Shown: piece by piece, positions 6,580 through 13,634 of the stretch
Position numbering within the stretch: the first letter of the stretch is position 1
Layout of the letters: the number at the start of each line of letters is the position of its first letter
Assembly: GCA_041485385.1 (NCBI GenBank)
Contig: JBGPJM010000109.1
Location: 1-15,552, forward strand
From: JBGPJM01 sp041485385
Lineage (GTDB): Bacteria > Planctomycetota > Phycisphaerae > Phycisphaerales > UBA1924
Length of the DNA: 15,552 nucleotides
Reading direction: 5' to 3'
Position numbers and translations under genes: made by a program
The notes under the pieces: model-generated
The model's database searches: none
Told to the model about the DNA's origin: nothing
What the model saw: only the letters and a program-made list of their open reading frames with translations

Positions 6580-9500
6580 GTGCTCAACGTACTTATGGCG
6601 GCGGTGACGGCGATGCTGGCCCTGGCCGATGCGGGGAGGGCCTGGAGGGGGGCGAGCGAGGCGCCGCCGGAGGAACTGCTCACCGTCGCCGAAAAGAGCG
6701 GGTACAAAGCGACGGCGAAGTACGACGATGTGGAGGCGCTGGCGGACCGCCTGGTGGCGTGGAAGGCGGCGGAGGGGGAAGCGGGGAAGGGCGGGCTGGT
6801 CAGGAAGCTGGAACTGGGGAAGACCACCGAGGGGCGGTCGATCCCGCTCTTGATCGTCGCGGACCCGCCGGTGGGAACGCCGGAGGAGGCCGCGAGATCG
6901 GGGAAGATGGTGGTCCTGCTCTTCGGCAATATCCACGCCGGCGAGGTGGAGGGGAAGGAAGCGCTGATGATGCTGGCGCGGGACATCATCACCTCGGCGG
7001 AGCGGCCACTGCTGAAGGACATGGTGCTGGCGATCGTGCCGATCTACAACGCCGACGGCAACGAGCGGTTCGGGCCGACGGCCGAGCACCGGCCGGGGCA
7101 GGTGGGGCCGGAAGAAGGCGTGGGGATCCGCGAGAACGCCACCGGTCTGGACCTCAACCGCGACTACGTGAAGCTGGAGGCGCCCGAGACACGGGCGATT
7201 GTGCATTTCATGGGCGAGTGGGACCCGGCGATGGTGATCGACACGCACACCACCAACGGGTCGCACCACCGCTACACGCTGACGTACATGGGGCCGACCA
7301 ACCCGGCGGGGAGCCAGGAGATCATCAAGTTCGTCCGCGACACCATGCTGCCGGCGGTGGGGAAGGCGCTGCTGGAGAAGACAGGCGTCCACACGTTCTT
7401 CTACGGCAACCTCGAGCCGCCCGGCGCGGACCACACGCAGTGGACGACGTACCCGGACCTGCCGCGGTACGGGGCGCCGTACGTGGGGCTGCGGAACCGG
7501 CTGGCGATCCTGTCGGAGGCGTACGCGTACGCACCGTTCAAGGAGCGGGTGGAGGCGACGCGGGATTTCTGCCGCGGGTGCCTGGAGTATGCGGCGGAGA
7601 AGAAGGACGAGATCCGGGGGATGATCAGGAAGGCGGACGAAGCGACGGTGACGGCGGGGCGGGAGCCGAAGGATGGCGATGAGGTGCCCATACGCTCGGA
7701 GGTGAAATCCTTCGCGGAGAAGGTGACGGCGCTCGGATTCGTCGAGGAGGAGCGGGACGGGAAGAGGGTGGCGACCCAGACGCCCAAGGACTACACGGTC
7801 GAGCTGGTGAACGACTTCGTGCCGACGGTGACGGTGAAGCGGCCGTTTGCGTACCTGTTCCCGGCGTCGCTCACGAACGTCGTCGAGAATCTGCGGCGCC
7901 ACGGGGCGCAGGTGGAGGAGCTGCGCGAGGACATCGAGGTGGACGTTGAGGCGTACCGGATCGAGGCGGTGGCGAAGGCGATGCGCCCGTTCCAGGGGCA
8001 TGATCTGCTCGACGTGAACGCGACGGCCACCGCCAAGACGGAGCGGATGCCGGCGGGGACGATCGTCGTGCGGACGGCCCAGCCGCTGGGGACGCTGGCC
8101 GCGTACCTGCTGGAGCCGCGGAGCGCCGACGGGTTGTGCGCGTGGAACTTCTTTGATCAATCGCTGTCGCTGGGGTCGGACTTCCCCGTGGTGCGGGTCG
8201 CGGCGGCGACGCCGATGCTGACGACGAGGGTGCGTCCGCTGGCGGAATACCGGACGATGAACAAGCCGATCACGTACGACGCGCTGTTCGGATTGGGGGG
8301 CGGAGGAGGCCCCGGGGGTGGAGGTATCAACTTCAACGGCTCGCCCGCGGGGGGCATGCGCTGGCTGGAGGATGGGGAGCACTACCTGCAGGCGCGCGAC
8401 GGGGCGCTGCGGAAGGTGGACGCGGCGACGGGGCGGTCGGAGCGGTTCTTCGACCCCGCGCCGATGAGCGCGGCGCTGGCGAAGCTGCCGACGATCGGCG
8501 ATCGTGCGGCGAAGCAGATGGCCGAGAACCCCGGGCTGAACATGAACCGGGCCCGCACCGCCGCGCTCTTCGAGCACGAGAACGACCTGTACTACGCTGC
8601 GCTGGACGGCTCGGTGGCCGCGCGGCTGACCAGCACGCCCGCACCGGAGGAGGACGCATCCTTCAGCCCGGACGGGAAGTTCGTGGCGTTTGTCCGATCC
8701 AACGACCTGTGGGTGGTGGATGTGGCCACGGGCGGGGGGGGGACCGAGCGGGCGCTGACGCAGGGGGGGACGGACCTGGTCCGCAACGGCAAGAACGACT
8801 GGGTCTATTACGAGGAGCTGTACAACCGGAGCTGGCGGGCGTACTGGTGGAGCCCGGATTCCTCGCGGATCGCGTTCCTGCAGGTGGATAGCACGCCCGT
8901 GCCGCGATGGACGCTGCCCGCGGACCATACCGGCGCGGGGTCGGACCCGCAGAACATCGAGACGGCGCCGTACCCCAAGCCGGGGCAGCCCAACCCGCTG
9001 GTGAAGCTGGGGATTGTCACGGCGGCGGGAGGACCGGTGCGGTGGGCGGATCTTTCGGATTACGACGAGGGGCACTTTCTGATCACCGATGTGGGATGGC
9101 TGGCGCCGCCGCCCCTCCCCCCGCCCCCCGGCACTGACCTGAAGGAACAGGTCAGTGCCACGAGTCCTGCGTGGTGCTATGTGCAGGACCGCACGCAGAC
9201 GTGGATGGATTTGTTGAGCATCCCGGCAGGCGGGGGGAAGCCGACGCGGCTGATGCGCGAGAAGACGGAGGCGTGGGTGGAGCCGGTGGGGCAGCCGCGG
9301 GTGCTGAAGGATGGGTCGTTCCTGCTGCCCAGCGAGCGGACGGGGTACAAGCACATCTACCACTTCGCGAAGGACGGGAAGCTGATCAAGCAGGTGACGG
9401 ATGGGGAGTGGGAGGCGCGGTCGATCGAGCTGGTGGACGAGAAGACGGACCCCCCCTCCTCGGCGTGGGTGTATTTCAGCGGCACGGCGGACAGCCCGAT

Positions 9501-10608
9501 CGCGTCGAACCTGTACCGGGTGAGGCTGGACGGGACGGGGATGGAGAGGCTGACCGTGGGGGGGGGCGGGGGGAGCCACGGCGTGACGCTCGCGCCGACG
9601 GGCAAGTCGTTCATCGACTCATGGTCGGACCACGCCATGCCGGCGAGGGTGGCCCTCTACGGCACCGAGATGAGCGCAAGCGGGCCCTCGCTGCTCCGCA
9701 CGCTGGACACCAACCCGGTGTACGCCGTAGAGGAGTACAAGCGGGGCGAGTTCGAGCTGGTGCACATCCCGATGCCCGACGGGTTCGTGCTGGAGGCGAG
9801 CGTGCTGAAGCCGCCGGACTTCGACGACTCGAAGAAGTACCCGGTGTGGCTGATGACGTACGCGGGGCCGCACGCGCCGACGGTGAGCGATACCTGGGGC
9901 GGCGGGCGGACGTACGACGAGATGCTGGCGCAGATGGGGATCGTGGTGTTCCGGGTGGACCCGCGGTCGGCGAGCGGGAAGGGGGCGAAGTCGGCGTGGG
10001 CGGCCTACCACCAGCTGGGCGTGCCGGAGTTGAAGGATCTGGAGGAGGCGGTGAAGTGGCTGACGAACCACCCGTGGATCGATGCTTCACGGGTGGGGAT
10101 CGCGGGCGGAAGCTACGGCGGGTTCATGACGGCGTTCGCGCTCACGCACAGCAAGCTGTTCGCGGCCGGGGTGGCGACGAGCTCGCCGACCGACTGGCAC
10201 GACTACGACTCGATCTACACCGAGCGGTACATGGGGCTGCCGCAGGACAACCCCGAGGGGTACGACGCGACCAGCGTGGTAAAGGCGGCCAAGAACCTGC
10301 ACGGGCGGCTCTTGCTGTTGCACGGCACGATGGACGACAACGTGCACATGCAGAACTCGATCAAGCTGGCGAGGGCGCTGGAGGATGCGAACAAGCAGTT
10401 CGAGTTCATGGTGTACCCGGGCTCGCGGCACGGGATCGGGAGCCGGCATTACCGGCAGCTGGTGGTGGAGTTCATCGCCAGAACGTTTAGATTGGAGGCG
10501 GGCGGGGAGGTCGGTGCTGGCCAACCCACCGACGAAGGGCGCGGAGACCGGCCACGCCGCGATCGCCCTGGCGAGGGCGGGAGCGGGCGGCGGCGGCCCT
10601 CCAGATGA
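6580..10608 (+). CDS. Fused peptidase: M14 zinc carboxypeptidase plus S9B dipeptidyl-peptidase IV
   Basis: One uninterrupted frame of 1342 residues joins two peptidases. The short hydrophobic start (1-18) looks like a weak signal peptide, so the protein is probably exported. The M14 domain (about 30-556) has zinc ligands in G-N-I-H-A-G-E-V-E-G (His119, Glu122) and D-T-H-T-T-N-G (His223), L-D-L-N-R-D-Y (190-196) for the substrate carboxylate, and a likely catalytic Glu313 in L-S-E-A-Y-A-Y. A Gly-rich linker (571-583) leads to an S9B propeller (about 592-1060) containing the D-W-V-Y-Y-E-E-L motif; Glu745/Glu746 match the pair that holds the substrate N-terminus in DPP-IV. The hydrolase domain (about 1061-1306) has Ser1178 (G-G-S-Y-G-G), Asp1252/1253 (M-D-D-N-V-H) and His1284 (S-R-H-G-I). 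Both active sites look intact. Residues 843-862 are a Pro-rich loop plus a palindrome-encoded insert. The last 36 residues are low-complexity and overlap the opposing gene. The substrate is unknown; peptide scavenging is inferred. Confidence 0.9.
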   Translation: MLNVLMAAVTAMLALADAGRAWRGASEAPPEELLTVAEKSGYKATAKYDDVEALADRLVAWKAAEGEAGKGGLVRKLELGKTTEGRSIPLLIVADPPVGTPEEAARSGKMVVLLFGNIHAGEVEGKEALMMLARDIITSAERPLLKDMVLAIVPIYNADGNERFGPTAEHRPGQVGPEEGVGIRENATGLDLNRDYVKLEAPETRAIVHFMGEWDPAMVIDTHTTNGSHHRYTLTYMGPTNPAGSQEIIKFVRDTMLPAVGKALLEKTGVHTFFYGNLEPPGADHTQWTTYPDLPRYGAPYVGLRNRLAILSEAYAYAPFKERVEATRDFCRGCLEYAAEKKDEIRGMIRKADEATVTAGREPKDGDEVPIRSEVKSFAEKVTALGFVEEERDGKRVATQTPKDYTVELVNDFVPTVTVKRPFAYLFPASLTNVVENLRRHGAQVEELREDIEVDVEAYRIEAVAKAMRPFQGHDLLDVNATATAKTERMPAGTIVVRTAQPLGTLAAYLLEPRSADGLCAWNFFDQSLSLGSDFPVVRVAAATPMLTTRVRPLAEYRTMNKPITYDALFGLGGGGGPGGGGINFNGSPAGGMRWLEDGEHYLQARDGALRKVDAATGRSERFFDPAPMSAALAKLPTIGDRAAKQMAENPGLNMNRARTAALFEHENDLYYAALDGSVAARLTSTPAPEEDASFSPDGKFVAFVRSNDLWVVDVATGGGGTERALTQGGTDLVRNGKNDWVYYEELYNRSWRAYWWSPDSSRIAFLQVDSTPVPRWTLPADHTGAGSDPQNIETAPYPKPGQPNPLVKLGIVTAAGGPVRWADLSDYDEGHFLITDVGWLAPPPLPPPPGTDLKEQVSATSPAWCYVQDRTQTWMDLLSIPAGGGKPTRLMREKTEAWVEPVGQPRVLKDGSFLLPSERTGYKHIYHFAKDGKLIKQVTDGEWEARSIELVDEKTDPPSSAWVYFSGTADSPIASNLYRVRLDGTGMERLTVGGGGGSHGVTLAPTGKSFIDSWSDHAMPARVALYGTEMSASGPSLLRTLDTNPVYAVEEYKRGEFELVHIPMPDGFVLEASVLKPPDFDDSKKYPVWLMTYAGPHAPTVSDTWGGGRTYDEMLAQMGIVVFRVDPRSASGKGAKSAWAAYHQLGVPELKDLEEAVKWLTNHPWIDASRVGIAGGSYGGFMTAFALTHSKLFAAGVATSSPTDWHDYDSIYTERYMGLPQDNPEGYDATSVVKAAKNLHGRLLLLHGTMDDNVHMQNSIKLARALEDANKQFEFMVYPGSRHGIGSRHYRQLVVEFIARTFRLEAGGEVGAGQPTDEGRGDRPRRDRPGEGGSGRRRPSR
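9130..9159. repeat. Perfect 11-bp inverted repeat inside the peptidase coding sequence
   Basis: Arms GGCACTGACCT (9130-9140) and AGGTCAGTGCC (9149-9159) flank the 8-nt loop GAAGGAAC. A C-rich tract (about 9110-9129) precedes it. In frame it encodes G-T-D-L-K-E-Q-V-S-A inside an S9B propeller loop, where relatives usually have a short turn between the conserved V-G-W and the V-Q-D-R-T-Q-T-W strand. It looks like an intergenic-type palindromic element that entered a gene in frame. Confidence 0.6.
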
Positions 10609-11188
10609 TGGCGCCAACAACGACGATGGCGGCACCTGTGGCCGCGGCCGTGGCCAGGGGCGCATCGCTGATAAACCACGAGGCCATCGGCAGCACCACG
10701 TTGAACGCAAGGAATCCGGTGATGAGGATCAGGCCGACGAACTGCCACATGCGGAGTCGCCGGCTTGTCGGGACTGCCCTTCGGGCCGATTCCTCCGCTT
10801 GGTGTATCTCCCGGCGGCTCGTCCCGATCAAGGCTCGCAGCCGTAGCGGGATCTCGGCCCCGCACTCGGGGCAGCGCCACACTGTGCCCAGCCCAATCAG
10901 GGAGTAGCCGCAGTCGGGGCAGACGAGCTCATCGGGGAATGCGCAGTCCGGCGACCATCGGCGCGCGACCGGTATTCGAAACTCCTTGACGATCTCGCGG
11001 GCGTGCTCAAGTTGGGCGCGCGGCACGCGAACGGTGATTTGGCCCCCGACCATGCCGTACTGTGATTGTGAGGCCCCCATCACCTCGGCATGGATCTTCG
11101 CGCCTCGGAGCATGGCCATCAGCACCGCCGCCTCCCGCTCGTTTGCGGGCGCGGTCAGTGGAACAAGTGTGTGGGGATCATCGCCCAT
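10487..11188 (-). CDS. DUF2007-like membrane protein with zinc ribbon
   Basis: The product has 233 residues. Its N-terminal part (about 8-72: E-R-E-A-A-V-L-M-A-M-L...V-R-V-P-R-A-Q-L-E-H-A-R-E-I-V-K-E-F) resembles DUF2007, a small ferredoxin-like domain with a putative signalling role. A zinc ribbon follows with Cys90, Cys93, Cys106 and Cys109 (C-P-D-C-G-Y-S-L-I-G-L...R-C-P-E-C-G), a form common in planctomycetes. Two hydrophobic helices (about 148-171 and 179-197) place it in the membrane, and a basic Arg/Pro-rich tail (198-233) closes it. The ATG at 11188 directly precedes the domain. The 3' 122 nt overlap the end of the peptidase gene on the other strand, and the overlapping tails of both proteins are low-complexity. 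No partner gene is evident; the role is unknown. Confidence 0.82.
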   Translation of the reverse strand: MGDDPHTLVPLTAPANEREAAVLMAMLRGAKIHAEVMGASQSQYGMVGGQITVRVPRAQLEHAREIVKEFRIPVARRWSPDCAFPDELVCPDCGYSLIGLGTVWRCPECGAEIPLRLRALIGTSRREIHQAEESARRAVPTSRRLRMWQFVGLILITGFLAFNVVLPMASWFISDAPLATAAATGAAIVVVGAIIWRAAAARSRPRQGDRGVAGLRALRRWVGQHRPPRPPPI

Positions 11189-11227
11189 GCATCACTATCC
11201 GACCCCCTGTCCCGACCCAAATCCGGC

Positions 11228-11242
11228 ATGGCAGAATGCCAT
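11228..11242. repeat. Small inverted repeat in the divergent gap before scpB
   Basis: ATGGCA (11228-11233) and TGCCAT (11237-11242) form a perfect 6-bp stem with a 3-nt loop. It lies in the 185-nt gap between the divergent DUF2007-like gene and scpB and could be an operator or a chance palindrome. The rest of that gap holds only the scpB -10-like box and an alternative scpB start. Confidence 0.25.
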
Positions 11243-11361
11243 GAAGTCAGCGTACTCCCCCGGTCGGGAACTGCAAGGCTTCGGAGCGGCATGAACGGGC
11301 GTTCCTCGGTCGCTCTCAGGCTGTCAGGAGAATCATGCATGCCCGGTCCTTCCGTGTTCGA

Positions 11362-11367
11362 TACCAT
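11362..11367 (+). promoter_or_regulatory. -10-like box directly before scpB (leaderless start)
   Basis: TACCAT ends exactly 6 nt before the ATG at 11374, so a transcript would be expected to begin at or next to the start codon. No Shine-Dalgarno precedes this ATG. The competing in-frame ATG at 11335 has an AGGAG only 4 nt upstream, so the two signals point to different starts. Confidence 0.4.
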
Positions 11368-11373
11368 CCCCGC

Positions 11374-12042
11374 ATGACCCAAGCCGCCGCTTCGTCCGGA
11401 CCCGTTGTCGTGGAAGCCGCGGATCCCGCGGCGATCGCCCCCGTGATCGAGGCGATCCTTTTCAGCACCGACAAGCCCGTGACGGCCGGCCGGCTTGCGG
11501 AAGTCCTGGGCTCGATCAAGAGTGGTCCTGCGGCCAACTCGACGAGCCGTGCCGCGCCGGCCGAAGAACTGGGGGAGGAACCGGGCCCGGAGGCCCCTGA
11601 ACCCGCGTTGTCACTCCTGCCCGTCGTCCGTGCCGCCATCGACCGCCTGAACCTGGAATATGACCAGACCGGGCGCTCGTTCCGCATCGAGTCGGTCGCC
11701 GGCGGATTCCGTGTGATGACCCTGCCGAGGTTCGCGCCGGCGATCGCGGCCCTGCACGGCAGCCGCGCACGGACCACGCTCAGCCATGCCGCGTTGGAGA
11801 CGCTGGCGATCATCTCGTACAAGCAGCCGATCACGCGGGCCCGCCTCGAGGCCATCCGCGGCGTGGCGTGCGGCGAGATCCTGCGCTCGCTGATTGACCG
11901 GCGGCTCGTGACAATCGCCGGGCGCGCCGAGGAACTCGGGCGCCCGATCCTGTACGGGACCACGAAACGGTTCCTGGAACTCTTCGGCCTGGCGAGCCTG
12001 AAGGACCTGCCGACGGTGGAAGAACTGCGGCCAAAGTCTTGA
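11374..12042 (+). CDS. scpB: Segregation and condensation protein B
   Basis: The 222-residue product is the ScpB (kite) subunit of the Smc-ScpA-ScpB condensin, which compacts and segregates the chromosome in the cytoplasm. The first winged-helix domain begins P-V-I-E-A-I-L-F-S-T-D-K-P-V-T (23-37) and the second carries the strongest signature, L-E-T-L-A-I-I-S-Y-K-Q-P-I-T-R-A (141-156), followed by I-R-G-V-x-C-G-E-I-L-R-S-L and G-R-P-I-L-Y-G-T-T-K-R-F-L-E-L-F-G-L. Residues about 52-80 are an Ala/Glu/Pro-rich insertion in the first domain. I chose the ATG at 11374 because residues added by the 11335 start (M-H-A-R-S-F-R-V-R-Y-H-P-R) do not resemble the family and a -10-like box overlaps their coding region. 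The 11335 start has a Shine-Dalgarno and stays possible. scpA is not in the window. Confidence 0.9.
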   Translation: MTQAAASSGPVVVEAADPAAIAPVIEAILFSTDKPVTAGRLAEVLGSIKSGPAANSTSRAAPAEELGEEPGPEAPEPALSLLPVVRAAIDRLNLEYDQTGRSFRIESVAGGFRVMTLPRFAPAIAALHGSRARTTLSHAALETLAIISYKQPITRARLEAIRGVACGEILRSLIDRRLVTIAGRAEELGRPILYGTTKRFLELFGLASLKDLPTVEELRPKS

Positions 12043-12147
12043 GAGGCGGTCAGTGGAACGGCGCGAGCTGCGGTCACCTTTGCGGACCGAAGCACAACCG
12101 AACGTATTCCATGCAGGAATGGAACCGTTCGCCGCCGCGTGCGTCAA

Positions 12148-12153
12148 TATCCT
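12148..12153 (+). promoter_or_regulatory. Possible -10 element for the transglutaminase-like gene
   Basis: TATCCT lies 29 nt upstream of the ATG at 12183, giving a leader of about 22 nt that contains GGAG at 12169-12172 as a distant ribosome-binding site. No good -35 hexamer is seen. The gap 12043-12182 also holds a small inverted repeat (ATTCC/GGAAT, 12106-12120) of doubtful meaning. Confidence 0.3.
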
Positions 12154-12182
12154 CATAGAGCCCGACACGGAGCACAGGCCTC

Positions 12183-13595
12183 ATGGCATCCAACGATATT
12201 TCCCGGCGGCAAGCCGGCGCGATCATGCTCTCGGGCGCGGCGATCGTCGCGCTGTTGAGCACCCCCGGCGCCCGAGCCTCCCTGGTGCCGCAGCCCGCCG
12301 GTGGCAGGCCCAGGGCGCCCGGCAAGTCCAAGCCCGACAAGCAACCCGGGCCCACCCCCGTGGGCGAGTTCGAGAAGCTGCTCATCAAGGGGAAGACGCA
12401 CGATTGGACGTTGAAGGTCGTCGTGAACGTCCAGGCGTTTGTTGAGCGCGACTCCAAGGGCATGCCGGTCGTTCACGACCTGAGCTTCGATTCGGCCGCG
12501 GTGGTCTTCCCCCTGCTGAAATCGAGCAGCTGGCACAAGATCTATACCAACGAGGTCAAGGGGACGCTCAAGCTCAACGACATCATCAGGGACACCTTCG
12601 ACGGTTCGTCGCCGGACCGGGACACTCGCCTGGAGGACAAGTACCCCTGCGGCACGCGCCTGGCGCGATGGACCCTGAAGAACGAGTCCGGGCGAGAGGT
12701 CGAGCTGGAGGTGAATATCCCGTGCACCTGCTGGCAGACCATCTTCGATGAAGCCAGGGCGGAGAAGGTTCCGTGGCCCGCGACCTGGCCGGCGGTGCCG
12801 ATGTCGACGTTCCAGGACGTGCAGCCGGTGACGCAGGCCGGCAACCGGGGCAACGTGACGCTGATCGACCACATGCACCCGGAGGTGCGCGAGCTGGTGA
12901 CCAAGTGGTCCGAGGGGAAGGACCCCAAGACCGTGAACCCGGTGCCGCTGGCGAAGTTCTACGCCAGCCAGGTGCTGGAGATGATCCAGCCGTCGGGGGA
13001 CGGGCTGAACTTCCACGACACCGGGCAGCTCGAGGGACTGACGCTGCAGGGATCGACGGCGACGATCCAGCAGAAGCGCGGGACCGACCACGACATCGCC
13101 TGCGTGCTGGCGGCGGTGTACCGGGCCGCGGGGTTGCCGGCGAGGATCGTCATCGGCTACGACGTGCGCGACCAGAAGGGCGACGACAAGGCCAGCTTCC
13201 TCGCCAGGAAGCGCAGCTCGGTGCCGGCCTTCCGGAGCCTGGTGGAGTTCTGCCTGTACGACGAGACCGAGAAGAAGGAGCTGTGGGTGCCGGTGGATAT
13301 CAACCGGCAGCGCAAGGTCAGCAGCCGCGCGCCGAGCGACGGCTCGTGGAGGTTCTTCGGCGACCACGACGAGCTGGACCAGGTGGTGCCGTTTGCCTTC
13401 CAGTACCATCCGCCCACGTCGGTGATGGCGCACGGGTCGATCTCGTTCTGGGGCTGGCTCACGCTCCCCGAGGCGCAGGTGGCCAAGCAGTTCCTGAGGT
13501 TCAACGCGATGACCACGGCGAAGTCGGCGACGACCAAACAGGACCGCGAAAAGGCGGAACAGGACGAGAAGAACAAGCCGCCCCAGTCTCCGTGA
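12183..13595 (+). CDS. Tat-exported transglutaminase-fold protein with degenerate active site
   Basis: The product has 470 residues. A twin-arginine signal (S-R-R-Q-A-G, 7-12, then a hydrophobic run ending A-R-A at 32) indicates folded export by Tat. A Pro/Lys-rich spacer (about 36-58) follows. An N-terminal beta-rich domain (about 60-190) precedes a transglutaminase-like core with the hallmark A-A-V-Y-R-A-A-G-L-P-A-R-I-V-I-G-Y (310-326). In active relatives a Cys stands two residues after the Gly that precedes this helix; here that position is Asp302 (R-G-T-D-H-D-I-A-C). The His of the H-A-W-x-E motif reads Arg351 (R-S-L-V-E), while the third residue, Asp372 (W-V-P-V-D), is kept. Cys307 lies one helical turn on but off register. 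The protein is therefore probably a binding or structural member rather than an enzyme. The C-terminal tail (446-470) is Lys/Glu-rich. The gene stands alone between scpB and purE. Alignment is by eye. Confidence 0.8.
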   Translation: MASNDISRRQAGAIMLSGAAIVALLSTPGARASLVPQPAGGRPRAPGKSKPDKQPGPTPVGEFEKLLIKGKTHDWTLKVVVNVQAFVERDSKGMPVVHDLSFDSAAVVFPLLKSSSWHKIYTNEVKGTLKLNDIIRDTFDGSSPDRDTRLEDKYPCGTRLARWTLKNESGREVELEVNIPCTCWQTIFDEARAEKVPWPATWPAVPMSTFQDVQPVTQAGNRGNVTLIDHMHPEVRELVTKWSEGKDPKTVNPVPLAKFYASQVLEMIQPSGDGLNFHDTGQLEGLTLQGSTATIQQKRGTDHDIACVLAAVYRAAGLPARIVIGYDVRDQKGDDKASFLARKRSSVPAFRSLVEFCLYDETEKKELWVPVDINRQRKVSSRAPSDGSWRFFGDHDELDQVVPFAFQYHPPTSVMAHGSISFWGWLTLPEAQVAKQFLRFNAMTTAKSATTKQDREKAEQDEKNKPPQSP

Positions 13596-13622
13596 GCGGG
13601 TGCGGCGCAACGCAGGGCGTGC

Positions 13623-13628
13623 TACAGT
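13623..13628 (+). promoter_or_regulatory. Extended -10 box directly before purE (leaderless start)
   Basis: TACAGT, preceded by TGC to give an extended -10 pattern (from 13620), ends 6 nt before the purE ATG at 13635. There is no Shine-Dalgarno, so the purEK message would begin at the start codon. The only gap to the upstream gene is 39 nt. No purine riboswitch or PurR-type operator is apparent. Confidence 0.45.
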
Positions 13629-13634
13629 GCGGCC

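Noticed and set aside
8220..8345. Treating the peptidase as two genes split by an unseen frameshift
   Set aside because: The frame is continuous through the Gly-rich linker, with no stop and no candidate ribosome-binding site plus start before the S9 domain.
6421..9579. A 1052-codon minus-strand open frame
   Set aside because: It is Arg/His/Pro-rich antisense shadow of the M14-S9 peptidase, caused by GC-rich codon bias, with no recognisable domain.
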